A stretch of 64,000 nt of DNA from Streptomyces sp. NBC_00102 (GCF_026343115.1 NZ_JAPEMC010000001.1:5993001-6057000), one strand, 5' to 3'; counted from the first letter of the stretch, positions 10,834 through 19,795 are shown. Translations and numbers: made by a program. Notes: a model not told the origin generated them from the letters alone.

Positions 10834-11844
10834 ATGGCTGAGGACGAAGACAGCCGACGCGAGGAGCGGCCCGGCGACGCGGCCGAAGGTGCGGCGGACA
10901 GCGTCGCCGGAGGCGATGGAGAGGGCGGTGACGGCGGCGTGGACAGCGCCGCCGGGGGTGATGGAGCGGGCGGTGGCGTGGAGGGGATGCCGCCGGTGCC
11001 GCCCGAGATCCGGGAGGCGGCCCGGCTCGCCCCGGGCAACCTGATCGGTGTCATGGACCCCGCCTGGTCGGCCGAGGGTGACCCGCCGGACTGGGCGCTG
11101 GTGGGCCAGTGGCGCTCCGGCTCGGGCGGCGAGATCGAGGACTGGTACCCGAACCCCGCCTACCGCCCCTCGCCCGAGGCCATGGGCTGGCCCGACCCCA
11201 CGGACGAGATCGACCGGGCCGTACAGCTCGCCGCGACCGGCTACGGCCCCGCCGAGGACATCCCGCGCACCCTGGTCGCGGCGGCGGAAGTGGCCGTACT
11301 GATCCGGTACGACGGCACCCTGTGCTCCGCGACCGCACCGGACGGACAGGCCGTTGTCCCGCTCTACACCTCGCCGCCGCAACTGGAGATGGGCGGACGC
11401 TTCGGCTACGAGCTGATGACGGTACGGGACATCATGGACCTCCTGCCCGAACGGCACGCGCTCTACCTGAACCCGGCGGGCGCGGTCGGCATGACGGTCG
11501 AGCCCGAGGCGGTGCGTGCGGAACTCTCCGCCGTGCGGTCCGGGGACGAGTCGGTGACCGTCCCTGGCTGGGAGGACGCCGGTGCGGAGGGGGTCGGCGT
11601 GAGCGAAACCCACGCGGACGCCGACGCCGACGCGCACACCGGAGGCGGGACCCCGCCGTTCGAGGACGTCCACCTTCCGTCCCGGCCCCTCACCATGAGT
11701 GGCCCCGTCATGCCACGGGTACGGCCCGAGCCGCTGGAGGGCCTGGCGCCCTCCGCGTCCGGCACGGCGGCCGAGCGCCCGGCCGGGGAGACGGCACCGG
11801 CCTCGGTCGAACCGGCGCCCGCCGAATCCGCGAGCGGGACGTGA
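10834..11844 (+). CDS. Type VII secretion system-associated protein
   Basis: This 336-residue protein starts at ATG with GAGGA 3 nt upstream, 79 nt after the giant gene. It has an acidic, Gly-rich N-terminus (1-50). The core at about 65-220 contains WYPNPAYRPSPEAMGWPDP, QLAATGYGPAEDIP and LPERHALYLNPAG, the pattern of the SseB-like T7SS-associated family found in Streptomyces ecc loci. The C-terminus (about 240-336) is Pro/Ala/Glu-rich and looks disordered. There is no signal peptide or membrane segment, so it is likely cytoplasmic, perhaps a chaperone or adaptor for the neighbouring large proteins. Its stop overlaps the next start by 4 nt (GTGA), which implies translational coupling. Family assignment is fairly sure; the role is inferred. 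Confidence 0.85.
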   Translation: MAEDEDSRREERPGDAAEGAADSVAGGDGEGGDGGVDSAAGGDGAGGGVEGMPPVPPEIREAARLAPGNLIGVMDPAWSAEGDPPDWALVGQWRSGSGGEIEDWYPNPAYRPSPEAMGWPDPTDEIDRAVQLAATGYGPAEDIPRTLVAAAEVAVLIRYDGTLCSATAPDGQAVVPLYTSPPQLEMGGRFGYELMTVRDIMDLLPERHALYLNPAGAVGMTVEPEAVRAELSAVRSGDESVTVPGWEDAGAEGVGVSETHADADADAHTGGGTPPFEDVHLPSRPLTMSGPVMPRVRPEPLEGLAPSASGTAAERPAGETAPASVEPAPAESASGT

Positions 11845-14800
11845 GCTGGTCGATCGGGGCCGCGTCGAGGCTCGTACGGAACCCGAGGCGCCGCGCGAAC
11901 CGATCGGGCGGCCCGGAGGGCGAACCCTCAGTGGCGCCGCTGACCGTGCGGGCGGCCGGAGACGTCCTGGTCATCCACGAGGACACCGGGACCCCCGGCC
12001 GGGCCGGCACTCCCGGCCGGGAGGACGTCCCCAGCTGGGACGGCGCGTCCCCCGGGGACGGCACGGCACCGCCGCACAGCGCGCTGAGCGCCGACCCCGA
12101 CACCGTGACGCTGATGGTGACGGCCCCCGGCCACCCCGACCTCTGGCCCTCCCTCGCCGAGGTGCTGGACGCCGTGTGCGAGGCGGAGTACACCGCCGTA
12201 CGGCTGGTCCTGTCCGAGGCGGGCGCCGCGGTGGGCCGCCGTCCGCCGCGGGCCCAGCACATCGCCGACACCTGGGGCATCGATGTGATCGCTCCCGTCG
12301 GGACCGTACTCGTCCACTCCGACGGCTCGCTGTTCGCCAGGGGCGCCGGCCCGGACCATCCGCACGGAGGCCGGGGCGGGCAGCAGCCGGCCGCGGGCTG
12401 GTGGCGGTTCACCCCGGACGGCGAGCCGACCCCGGGCGGCTTCCGTGCGCCGGCGCCCGCTTGGGAGGCGGAGATCTCGGCGCTGCCCGCGACGACCGGT
12501 CGCGGATGCGTGATCGAGCAGGTCCCGGCCGGTGTGATGCTCGCTCCCGGCCCGGACATCGCGCCCACCGCCGCCGAGATCGGCCACGCGGTGCCCGCCG
12601 ATCCGCACCGCCCGGCCGTGCTGATCGCTGCCGGACGGACCGGTTCGCACCCGCCGTCCCGGGAGGTCGCGAGCCTGCTGACCACCCTGTCCGCGCCGCT
12701 CCGCACGGTGATACGGCTCGCCCCGCTCGGTTCGGCCGACCTGCTGCCCCTCGCCCAGGACGTGGCCGACCTGATGGGCGCGGAGGTGGAGGTGATGACG
12801 GCGGCGCCGCTGTACACCCGGCACGACGGGCCGGGCTCCGTCGCCCGGCCCGTACTTTTGGGCCCCGGCCACACTCCGACCTGGCGCCCCTTCGTCGAGT
12901 CCCTGATCTGCCGCCCCGCCGCCGACCCCGAGGCACTGACCTGGCCCGCTCCTCGGCTGGGTGCCTGGCATGCCCCCGTGCCCGAGCTGGAATCCGGGCC
13001 GCGGCCCGGCTCGGTCCGGATGCCGGGCGGCTGGCAGGCGGCGGTGACCCGTTCGGGTCTGACGCTGACGGCGCGGGGTGGCGCGGTACCCCTCGGTACG
13101 CCGCCGCCCGATCCGCTGCGCATGGTGATCGACTTCGGCGAGCCGGGCGAGGAACTGGGCGACGCGGCGCTGTCGGCGCTCTACCGCCTGGTCATGGAGA
13201 TGGACGAGGACGTCCGCGTGCACACGGTCCTGCGGGTACGGGGCCGGTGCGCCGACGGAGGGGTACGGCTGCGGCGCTTCGCGGTCCGGCACGGAGTGGC
13301 GTTCCTGCCCGCGGGGCGGGAGAGCCTGCCCGCGGAGCGGCAGTCCGGGGCGGGCGGTCCGTACGCCGGGCTGGGCAGTCCGGCCGCTGCTGCCGCCTCG
13401 TCCCCGGCGGAGCTCGGGGAGGTCCTTGAACATGAAACGGCGCCGTCGGCGCCGTCGGCGCCGTCAGCTCCGTCAGTGTCACCCCTGTCACCCCTGCCGT
13501 CCCGGGTATCAGTGCCGTCAGTGCCGTCAGTGCCGTCAGTGCCGTCAGTGCCGTCAGTGCCGTCAGTGCCGTCCGCGCTGGTTCAGCCGCTGTGGCAGGC
13601 GCCCTCACTGCACCTGACGCAACCGGACCGGCCGGAGCGCCCGGCCTTCGGCGACGGCGACATCGAGGGCCGCCACGGTGCCGGCCCGTCGGAGCTCGAC
13701 GAGGTTCCGCCGGGATTTCGGCCCTTGCCGACGGCGGCGGGACCGACGGCCGGACCGGCCATGCGGCCGACGTCACGTCAGGAGGCCGCGCCCGCCCCCG
13801 GTCAGGAGGGCGAAGCGCTCGGCACCTCGCCGATGTGGGACGGCCCCTACGCGGAACCGGAACCGGCCGTACCCGTGCCTCCGGCGGGCCCCACGACACC
13901 CGTGCCCGAGCAGCGCACGTCGTGGCCCGCGCCCCCGGAACCCCTGGGCCGGCCGGATTCCGGCCCCGACACGGACGCCCCCGCGCCCCGCCGGGAACCG
14001 GGCCCGCTCCCGCCCCTCCCGGCCCCCGGCCCGCCGGCGCCCCGGCCCGCCCCGGAGCCCGCCTCCGGCGCGGCCGAGCGGCCCGATGCCCGTACGACCC
14101 GTACCGCGCCCGACCCGGCCGAGCGGCCCAACGCCCGCACGAACAGCCCCGCGTCCGACGTGACCGCCCTCAGCGCCGCGCCGCTGCCCTTCACCACGAC
14201 GCACCGCAGCACGGACGCCGAGCGGCAGGCGTTCCGTGTCCTCGCGGGCGAACACTGGCAGGGGCAGTACCAGGCCGTCGTACGTGCCCTCTCCCGCCTC
14301 CCGGCGCTGCGGAACACCGACCAGGAGGCCATGCGCGCCGACCTCGCGGCCACCCGCCTCTGTCTCACCGCCGAGGAGGGCAGCATGTTCCATCACACGG
14401 CACTGAGGCGTTCCCTGCGCTTGGGCGACGGCGAACTCCTGCCCTACGCGCTCTGCCTGGTCTCGGGGCTGCGCCATCTCCCCGCGTACCGGGGCGTGGT
14501 GGTGCGCGGCGGCCCGCCGACGGTTCCGCTGCCGGAGCCCGGCCAGGTCCTGCGTGCCGGCGGGCCGGTGAGTGCGCTGCCCCAGGGCAGCGGCGTGCCG
14601 GGAGTGCGGTACGCGATCTGGTCGTCGACAGCCCGCCGCGTACGTTCACTCCTGGACTCCGCCCCCGGCCCCGCATCGGCAAAGGCCGCCCGCGACGAGC
14701 TGGTCTTCGCTCCGGGCACCGAGTTCGGGGTGCTGGAGATACGCGGCAAGGGGGCGAGTCCGCTCGTACTTATACGTGAACTGGGCTCCGGAGAGCGGGC

Positions 14801-14933
14801 GTTGACGGAGGAGCGGAGAAAGGAGCAGGACCGCACGGCACTCGACCGGCTGACGAGCGCGCTGGACCAGGACACCCCGAAGCCGGACCGGCCGGGCTCC
14901 TGGCCGGACCGGTGTGCGGGACCGCTTCCGTAG
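11841..14933 (+). CDS. T7SS-linked large protein with C-terminal ADP-ribosyltransferase-like domain
   Basis: I chose the GTG at 11841, overlapping the upstream stop by 4 nt, although the frame is open further back; this gives 1030 residues. Residues 1-500 form a mixed alpha/beta region rich in repeated hydrophobic strands that I do not recognise. Residues about 500-750 are a Pro/Ser/Ala linker with a VPS repeat. The C-terminal 260 residues look like an ART fold: an alpha-helical lead-in, YRGVVVRG near 14484, WSST near 14619, and RDELVFAPGTEF near 14691. Unlike the giant protein, the Arg of the R-S-E triad is present; the usual ExE reads RxE, keeping only the last Glu. It ends in a charged tail. 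It is probably a T7SS substrate or effector. No immunity gene is recognisable downstream. Confidence 0.75.
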   Translation: MSWSIGAASRLVRNPRRRANRSGGPEGEPSVAPLTVRAAGDVLVIHEDTGTPGRAGTPGREDVPSWDGASPGDGTAPPHSALSADPDTVTLMVTAPGHPDLWPSLAEVLDAVCEAEYTAVRLVLSEAGAAVGRRPPRAQHIADTWGIDVIAPVGTVLVHSDGSLFARGAGPDHPHGGRGGQQPAAGWWRFTPDGEPTPGGFRAPAPAWEAEISALPATTGRGCVIEQVPAGVMLAPGPDIAPTAAEIGHAVPADPHRPAVLIAAGRTGSHPPSREVASLLTTLSAPLRTVIRLAPLGSADLLPLAQDVADLMGAEVEVMTAAPLYTRHDGPGSVARPVLLGPGHTPTWRPFVESLICRPAADPEALTWPAPRLGAWHAPVPELESGPRPGSVRMPGGWQAAVTRSGLTLTARGGAVPLGTPPPDPLRMVIDFGEPGEELGDAALSALYRLVMEMDEDVRVHTVLRVRGRCADGGVRLRRFAVRHGVAFLPAGRESLPAERQSGAGGPYAGLGSPAAAAASSPAELGEVLEHETAPSAPSAPSAPSVSPLSPLPSRVSVPSVPSVPSVPSVPSVPSVPSALVQPLWQAPSLHLTQPDRPERPAFGDGDIEGRHGAGPSELDEVPPGFRPLPTAAGPTAGPAMRPTSRQEAAPAPGQEGEALGTSPMWDGPYAEPEPAVPVPPAGPTTPVPEQRTSWPAPPEPLGRPDSGPDTDAPAPRREPGPLPPLPAPGPPAPRPAPEPASGAAERPDARTTRTAPDPAERPNARTNSPASDVTALSAAPLPFTTTHRSTDAERQAFRVLAGEHWQGQYQAVVRALSRLPALRNTDQEAMRADLAATRLCLTAEEGSMFHHTALRRSLRLGDGELLPYALCLVSGLRHLPAYRGVVVRGGPPTVPLPEPGQVLRAGGPVSALPQGSGVPGVRYAIWSSTARRVRSLLDSAPGPASAKAARDELVFAPGTEFGVLEIRGKGASPLVLIRELGSGERALTEERRKEQDRTALDRLTSALDQDTPKPDRPGSWPDRCAGPLP
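13511..13573 (+). repeat. 9-bp tandem repeat inside CDS, 7 perfect copies
   Basis: Seven exact copies of AGTGCCGTC encode a Val-Pro-Ser repeat in the linker of the 1030-residue ART-like protein. A looser GCGCCGTCG/GCTCCGTCA stretch precedes it from about 13440. Because the unit is 9 bp, copy-number slippage would lengthen or shorten the linker without breaking the frame. Confidence 0.95.
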
Positions 14934-15050
14934 CACCGGCGGCGCGGGGCGCGCCCGCCGCCCGCGACCGCGAGGGGCGCCGGGTCCGCCCCGACCTTGG
15001 CGCCCTCACGGGACCGCCCTTGCCCGGTTGCCGTGTGGCCGTCCCGCAGC

Positions 15051-15080
15051 CTGAAGGCAGGCGCACAGTGCCGCCTTCAG
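15051..15080 (+). terminator. Hairpin after the T7SS-linked operon
   Basis: CTGAAGGC (15051-15058) and GCCTTCAG (15073-15080) are complementary with a 14-nt loop. It lies about 120 nt after the stop at 14933. There is no T-tract. This is the only clear hairpin in the 278-nt gap before the convergent lectin gene, so it is a modest terminator call. Confidence 0.45.
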
Positions 15081-15211
15081 GGACGCGGGGAACTGCGCGA
15101 CCAGCCACGGCGCCCCCGGCCGCGAAGCCCGCACCCGGCAGCGAAGCCCGCCCCCGGGCCCATGCCCCGGCGCGGGCCAACCGGTTCACCCACCGACCAC
15201 GCGTACCCGGA

Positions 15212-16555
15212 TCAGCACCCCGCCACAGGCGAAGGCGACGTGCTCCACGTGTACTTGGCCGCCTCGTCGACATCCCCGGCCGCGACCAGCGCAACCGACC
15301 CGGTGTTCCAGCCGGTGACGTACTTCCCGAATGTCTTGCTCGTGAGGGTCACGGCGCATCCGCCGGCATCCGGTACCCGCCAGAGCTGGCCCGGATCCTC
15401 GGTGGTGCAGGGCGAGACGTACATGGACTCGCCGTCGGTGTCCAGGCACATCGAGGCCGACGTGGACCGCAGCAGGAACACCCCGTCCCCGGCCGGCTGC
15501 CTCTGCCAGCCGCCCGTACCGCAGGTGTCCTGGACGACCACGCGCTCGGCGCCCACCGCCAGGCACTTGCCCGAATGGGCATTGCGCACGCGGCGCGTCG
15601 TCGTCTCCCCGGACGCGGCATCGCCGCTGTCCTCGGCCGGTGCGGGGTCGTGCGCCGCCGCGGCGGCGGCCTTCTCCTCGGCTGCGGTCCGGCCCGTACC
15701 GCCGTCCTCGCTCGTCCCGTCCGCGGCACCCGCGTCGCCCGCCTGCGTATCCGTGCCGGGCGCGGCCTTCTTGGCGCCGCCCCGCTCGTCCGCGTCCGGC
15801 GACTCGTCGGCCGCCGGGCCGGCGGTGGCATCCGGCTCGTCGCCGGCGGGCTGCCCGCCGTCGAAGTAGTCGTCGTCGCCCACAGGGGAGACCTCGGACG
15901 CGGCCGTGGCGGTGGCGCGGTCCTCGTCGCCGCCCGTGTTCATCAGCAGCAGCGGCACACCCAGCAGCACGACGCCGGTCAGCGCCACCGCGGCCATCAC
16001 CCGCTTGCGCCGCCGTCTCCCGCCGCCTTCCTCGCCGTCGCCTTCCTCGCCGTCGCTGTCGTGGCCGTCCCGCCCGGAGCCCCCGGTGCCGTCCGGACGC
16101 CCGAAGAGGGAGAACTCCGGCCCGGAACCCGGCGCGGAGCCCCCTCGGTCGGGGCCGCCGGATCCCACCGCATCGGACGACCCGCCCGCGCCCGACCCGC
16201 CCGCGCGGGCCGCCCGGGCCGCGCGCTGCCACCGCCCCCGCGTGCCGGTCTCCTCGTCGACGGCCCACGGCGCTCTGGTCCAGGGGATCTCCGCCGCCAG
16301 GGACGCGATGGCCGCGTCCGGCTCGGCGGTCCCGGCCGCCGTCCCGGCGCCCGGCGCGGACTCCTCGGCCGACGTCCCGGAACCGGACTCCCCGCCGTCC
16401 CGCGACCGCCCCGAGGCCCCGTCCAGCGCGGCTTCGGCGATCGAACCGCCGGTGGCGCCGCGGCGGCGGGGGAGAGAGGGGAGGCGAGAAGCGGGCCGTT
16501 CCTCGGTATCGGGCTGGGGGCGGCCGTCGTCGCGGGCCTCGGCTTCAGGGAACAC
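15212..16555 (-). CDS. Membrane-anchored ricin-type beta-trefoil lectin domain protein
   Basis: The frame runs back to a GTG at 16699, but I favour the GTG at 16555. It has GGAG 5 nt upstream and the following sequence reads like a normal Glu/Arg/Pro-rich cytosolic N-terminus, giving 447 residues. A basic stretch RRRKR precedes a single hydrophobic segment (VMAAVALTGVVLLGVPLLLM) near the middle, then an Asp/Ala-rich extracellular linker. The last 120 residues contain NAHSGKCLAV, CLDTDG and LWRV motifs with paired cysteines, typical of one RICIN beta-trefoil. It probably displays a carbohydrate-binding domain outside the cell. It is divergent from the ATPase gene at 16788, with which it may work. 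The ligand is unknown. Confidence 0.75.
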   Translation of the reverse strand: MFPEAEARDDGRPQPDTEERPASRLPSLPRRRGATGGSIAEAALDGASGRSRDGGESGSGTSAEESAPGAGTAAGTAEPDAAIASLAAEIPWTRAPWAVDEETGTRGRWQRAARAARAGGSGAGGSSDAVGSGGPDRGGSAPGSGPEFSLFGRPDGTGGSGRDGHDSDGEEGDGEEGGGRRRRKRVMAAVALTGVVLLGVPLLLMNTGGDEDRATATAASEVSPVGDDDYFDGGQPAGDEPDATAGPAADESPDADERGGAKKAAPGTDTQAGDAGAADGTSEDGGTGRTAAEEKAAAAAAHDPAPAEDSGDAASGETTTRRVRNAHSGKCLAVGAERVVVQDTCGTGGWQRQPAGDGVFLLRSTSASMCLDTDGESMYVSPCTTEDPGQLWRVPDAGGCAVTLTSKTFGKYVTGWNTGSVALVAAGDVDEAAKYTWSTSPSPVAGC

Positions 16556-16787
16556 GGGTACTCCAGATTTGATGGACAGGGCGGGCGGGACGGCAAAGGC
16601 GCCGGTTCGCCCGCTTCCGGTACCGCCGGTACAGCGGCAGCGGGCGGGGAGGCAGGCGCCACACGGCGGTTCCGCGGACCAGTGCGGTGGGCGCGCCACA
16701 CGGCGGTCGCACGGACCACTACGGCGATCCGGCCGTTCCGGTTCGATCGGAGTCCGGGATGTAACACACGCGCCCTAGGATGCGCCT

Positions 16788-18839
16788 GTGAAAACGCACT
16801 CCAGGAACCTGGCGAACCGTCTCCAAGCGGTAAGAAAAGCGACGTTCGTAGGACGATCGGCGGAAATCGATCTGTTCCAGCGTGCTCTGCGGGGCGATCA
16901 GGAGGCCGGGCCGGTCCTCTTCGTGCATGGCCCCGGCGGCGTGGGCAAATCCGCGCTGCTGCGCCGCTTCGAGGACGAGGCGCGGCGCGCGGGCCGCCGT
17001 ATCGTCAGGGTCGACGGCCGCCAGGTCAACCCGTCACCCGCCGGATTCGAGGCGGAGGCGGGCAAGGCGGCCACGGAGGCGGACGTGGCCCTCTTCGTGG
17101 ACGGCTTCGAACACTGCCAGGGGCTTGAGGGCTGGCTGCGGGAACGATTCCTCCCCACCCTGCGGGAGGACGCGGTCGTCGTCGTCGCGGGTCGCCGTCC
17201 GCCGTCCGCGGACTGGCTGTGCGACCTGTCCTGGAGCGGACTGCTCACCGTGCTCCCGCTCGATCTGCTGGACCGGTCCACCGCCGCCGAACTGCTGGAG
17301 CGACGCGGTGTCGCCGCGGACCGCCGCGCGGCCGTCCTCGCCTTCGCGGGCGGCAACGCCCTCGCGCTCAGCCTGGCCGCGTCCGTCTCGTCCGACGACT
17401 CCGCCGACACCGGCGGCTGGACGCCGGGCCCGGACGTGATCGCCACCCTGCTCTCCACCCTGGTCGGCGAACTGCCCTCGCGCGGCCACCGGCTGGCCCT
17501 GGAAGCCGCCGCGCATGCCCAGACGACCACCGAGACCCTGCTGGCCTCGGTGGCCGGCGAGAGCGAGGCCGCCGAACTCTTCACCTGGCTGCGCGAACTG
17601 CCCTTCAGCGAGTTCGGACGGCAGGGCCTGTTCCTGCACGACCTGGTGGGTGACGTACTCGACTACGACTTCCGCTGGCGAGACCCGGAGAACTACGAGC
17701 GGATGCACGTCCGCACCGGCCACTACCTGCTCGACCGGGTCAGATCCGCGCCCGAGGCGGAGGCGATGAACGCGGTCCGCGCGCTCACCTACCTCAAGCG
17801 GTACGGGCAGATGGGACCTTACTTCCGGAAGATCGACCGCGAAGGGGACGTGTACGAGGACGTCCTGCGCCCCGAGGACTACGAGCGCGCCGTCGAGATG
17901 ACTCTGGAGACCGAGGGGCCCCGGTCCGCGGAGATCGTGCGGTTCTGGCTCCAGGAGCAGCCCAGCGCGTTCCACGCCTACCGCAGCGCCCGGACCGGGG
18001 AGTTCGTCGCCTTCATGCTGTGGCTGCGGCTGACCGACCCGGAGGTGGGCGTCACCCTCGACCCGGTGGTCGCCGACGCCTGGGCGAGCGTGGCGGAGAC
18101 CAGCCCGCTGCTGGACGGGCAGCACATCCTGATGAGCCGCTTCATGATCTACCCGGCGGCGTACGGCACGATATCCAACGTCGGGCACCTCATGCAGCTG
18201 CGCATCTGCTGCGACTGGATCCGCTCCCGGGGTCTGGCCTGGTCGTTCATCACCTCGCCGGACGCCGAGCTGTGGCGGGCCCTGATGGACCACCTGGCAC
18301 ACGAGGAGATGTTCAACACCCCCTGGGAACGGGGCCGCACCTTCACCACCTTCGGCTGCGACTGGCGCGTGACGCCCCTGGAGATCTGGTTCGACCGCAC
18401 CCAGCCCGGCGGGCTCGTCGAAAAGCCCGCCCCGCGCGCCGCGGACGACGGACTGCGCAAGGTGCTGACGCGTACGGAGTTCGAGGCCGCGGTGCGTCAG
18501 GCGCTGCGCGACCTGGACCGGCCCGAGACACTGCGCACCAGCGCGCTCTTCTCCAGCAGGCTGGCCGCCCGCTTCGACTGGCGGGCCCGCGAGAAGCCCG
18601 CCGAGGGGCTGCGGGAGATCGTCGTGAGCGCCTTGCAGGAGCTGAGGCGGGACGCCAGGGCGGAGAAGCTCCACCGCGCCCTCGCCATGACCTACCTGGG
18701 GCACACTTCCACCCAGGAGGCTGCGGCGGCCCGCCTGGGCCTCCCGTACAGCACCTACCGGCGTCATCTCGCCGAGGGCCACAAGCGGCTGAGCGAGCTG
18801 CTGTGGCACTGGGAACTCGGGGGTACGCCCGCGGAGTGA
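16788..18839 (+). CDS. AAA/STAND-type ATPase with C-terminal helix-turn-helix
   Basis: The protein has 683 residues and starts at GTG with AGGA 8 nt upstream. FVGRSAEIDLFQRAL at about residue 24 and the Walker A stretch GPGGVGKSAL at about 47 are followed by a Walker B-like VALFVDGFEHC at about 100. Residues 200-560 are a helical region without recognised repeats. The last 60 residues (YLGHTSTQEAAAARLGLPYSTYRRHLAEG) read as a sigma-region-4/LuxR-like HTH. This layout suggests a nucleotide-dependent switch or regulator. It is cytoplasmic, with no membrane segment. Being divergent from the lectin gene, it may control it. The trigger and target are unknown. Confidence 0.75.
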   Translation: MKTHSRNLANRLQAVRKATFVGRSAEIDLFQRALRGDQEAGPVLFVHGPGGVGKSALLRRFEDEARRAGRRIVRVDGRQVNPSPAGFEAEAGKAATEADVALFVDGFEHCQGLEGWLRERFLPTLREDAVVVVAGRRPPSADWLCDLSWSGLLTVLPLDLLDRSTAAELLERRGVAADRRAAVLAFAGGNALALSLAASVSSDDSADTGGWTPGPDVIATLLSTLVGELPSRGHRLALEAAAHAQTTTETLLASVAGESEAAELFTWLRELPFSEFGRQGLFLHDLVGDVLDYDFRWRDPENYERMHVRTGHYLLDRVRSAPEAEAMNAVRALTYLKRYGQMGPYFRKIDREGDVYEDVLRPEDYERAVEMTLETEGPRSAEIVRFWLQEQPSAFHAYRSARTGEFVAFMLWLRLTDPEVGVTLDPVVADAWASVAETSPLLDGQHILMSRFMIYPAAYGTISNVGHLMQLRICCDWIRSRGLAWSFITSPDAELWRALMDHLAHEEMFNTPWERGRTFTTFGCDWRVTPLEIWFDRTQPGGLVEKPAPRAADDGLRKVLTRTEFEAAVRQALRDLDRPETLRTSALFSSRLAARFDWRAREKPAEGLREIVVSALQELRRDARAEKLHRALAMTYLGHTSTQEAAAARLGLPYSTYRRHLAEGHKRLSELLWHWELGGTPAE

Positions 18840-19019
18840 CCGTCCCCGACTCCGGCCGCCCGGCACGAGGACGGGCGAAGAAAAGGGGACATTCTCGTGA
18901 ACTCCTTCCGCGAGGTCAGCGTAGAAGTCCGTGGGAGCCACCGCGGATCCCGGTGACCCCCGCGACTCCGGTGAGACGCCCGCGACTTGGGCGAGGCCGA
19001 ATCGGAAGGAGAGGACGAG

Positions 19020-19298
19020 ATGAGCACCGCGTACAGCGAGAGGCGTACGTCCCACAGCTGGATGGAAAGCGCCGTGTGTCGCCATGTCACCGACCCCGGC
19101 ATCTTCCACGACTCGGTGACGGAGGAGTCGGCGCTGGCGGTCTGTGCCATCTGCCCGGTGATCGCCAGCTGTTTCGCGTACATCCACGACCTGGTGGAGT
19201 TCTCCGGGATCGCGGCGGGCACCGTCTGGCGCGACGGCAACCATCCCAGGGTCCCGTGCGCGTCCTGTCCCGGCACCAGGTGCGGCACGACGGGATAG
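19020..19298 (+). CDS. WhiB-like iron-sulfur transcription factor
   Basis: The ATG at 19020 is preceded by AAGGAGAGG, so I prefer it to an in-frame start 33 nt upstream; this gives 92 residues. The cysteines follow C-x21-C-x2-C-x5-C (AVCRH...CAICPVIASC), the WhiB [4Fe-4S] ligand pattern. The usual G(V/I)WGG turn is replaced by GIAAGTVWRDG, and the C-terminus has an additional CASCPGTRC cluster. These make it an atypical Wbl protein. Family members bind sigma factors or DNA and respond to redox or NO. It is convergent with the array of secreted proteins and shares a terminator with it. Its target is not known. Confidence 0.85.
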   Translation: MSTAYSERRTSHSWMESAVCRHVTDPGIFHDSVTEESALAVCAICPVIASCFAYIHDLVEFSGIAAGTVWRDGNHPRVPCASCPGTRCGTTG

Positions 19299-19345
19299 CG
19301 CCAACCGTGCCGCGTTGTGGGAGTTCGCGCCCACGCGCGGATATG

Positions 19346-19385
19346 CCGAGGCCCTCCGCGCGACGTACCGCGCGGAGGGCCTCGG
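19346..19385. terminator. Bidirectional hairpin between whiB-like gene and secreted-protein array
   Basis: Perfect 17-bp arms (19346-19362 and 19369-19385) flank the 6-nt loop ACGTAC. It sits between convergent stops at 19298 and 19415 and can end both units. Confidence 0.85.
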
Positions 19386-19414
19386 TGCCCCGGCCGGGGC
19401 CGGGGCGGACGGGA

Positions 19415-19795
19415 TCAGAAGAAGTACCAGTAGGCGGTGGACTTGTAGCCGGCGGTGGCGATGTTGGCCTGGTACCAGGCGCGGCCGAGGAGCACCTGGC
19501 CGCCGTCGTCGTACTCCAGGTAGATGTCGACCGCGTGCTGGCCGTCCATCTTGATCGGTATGCACTGACCGGGGAGGACGATCACCGTGGACAGACCGGA
19601 GAGGCCGGAGGCCGCCTCCGCCGCCGTCGGGACGTACTGGGCGAACGACTTGTACGTGCCGTAGGAGCAGAACTTGTACGTGCCGTTGGTGCCGTTGGCG
19701 CTGGCGGTCGTGGCGGTCAGGCCGAGGGTGAGGCCCGCCATGGCCAGCGCGGTGCCGCCCCACTGGAGCAGCTTGCGCCGCGTGGTTCTCATCAT
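19415..19795 (-). CDS. Small secreted protein, array copy 4
   Basis: This 126-residue protein has a signal peptide with TRRKLLQ followed by a hydrophobic core and an ASA cleavage site near residue 33; the twin Arg suggests possible Tat export. The mature part of about 93 residues has two cysteines (KFCSYGTY, LPGQC), a VDIYLEYDDGG strand, GRAWYQANIATAGYKS and a terminal YWYFF. It is the last gene in a row of four paralogues on this strand, 59 nt after copy 3. I do not recognise the family. A small disulfide-bonded beta domain released outside the cell is likely. Confidence 0.8.
   Translation of the reverse strand: MMRTTRRKLLQWGGTALAMAGLTLGLTATTASANGTNGTYKFCSYGTYKSFAQYVPTAAEAASGLSGLSTVIVLPGQCIPIKMDGQHAVDIYLEYDDGGQVLLGRAWYQANIATAGYKSTAYWYFF

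Noticed and set aside
7212..11054. Minus-strand 1280-codon frame opposite the giant gene
   Set aside because: Antisense shadow: His/Arg/Gly/Pro-rich, no domain motifs, and the plus strand is clearly coding.
11109..11840. 5' extension of the ART-like gene
   Set aside because: Overlaps the T7SS-associated gene in another frame and is Arg/Gly-rich; the GTG at 11841 overlapping the upstream stop is the natural start.
15120..15160. Short direct repeat of GAAGCCCGC
   Set aside because: Only two imperfect copies in very GC-rich DNA; likely chance.
17034..19763. Minus-strand 909-codon frame
   Set aside because: Runs opposite the ATPase and WhiB-like genes and through a terminator; composition is typical of a GC-rich shadow.
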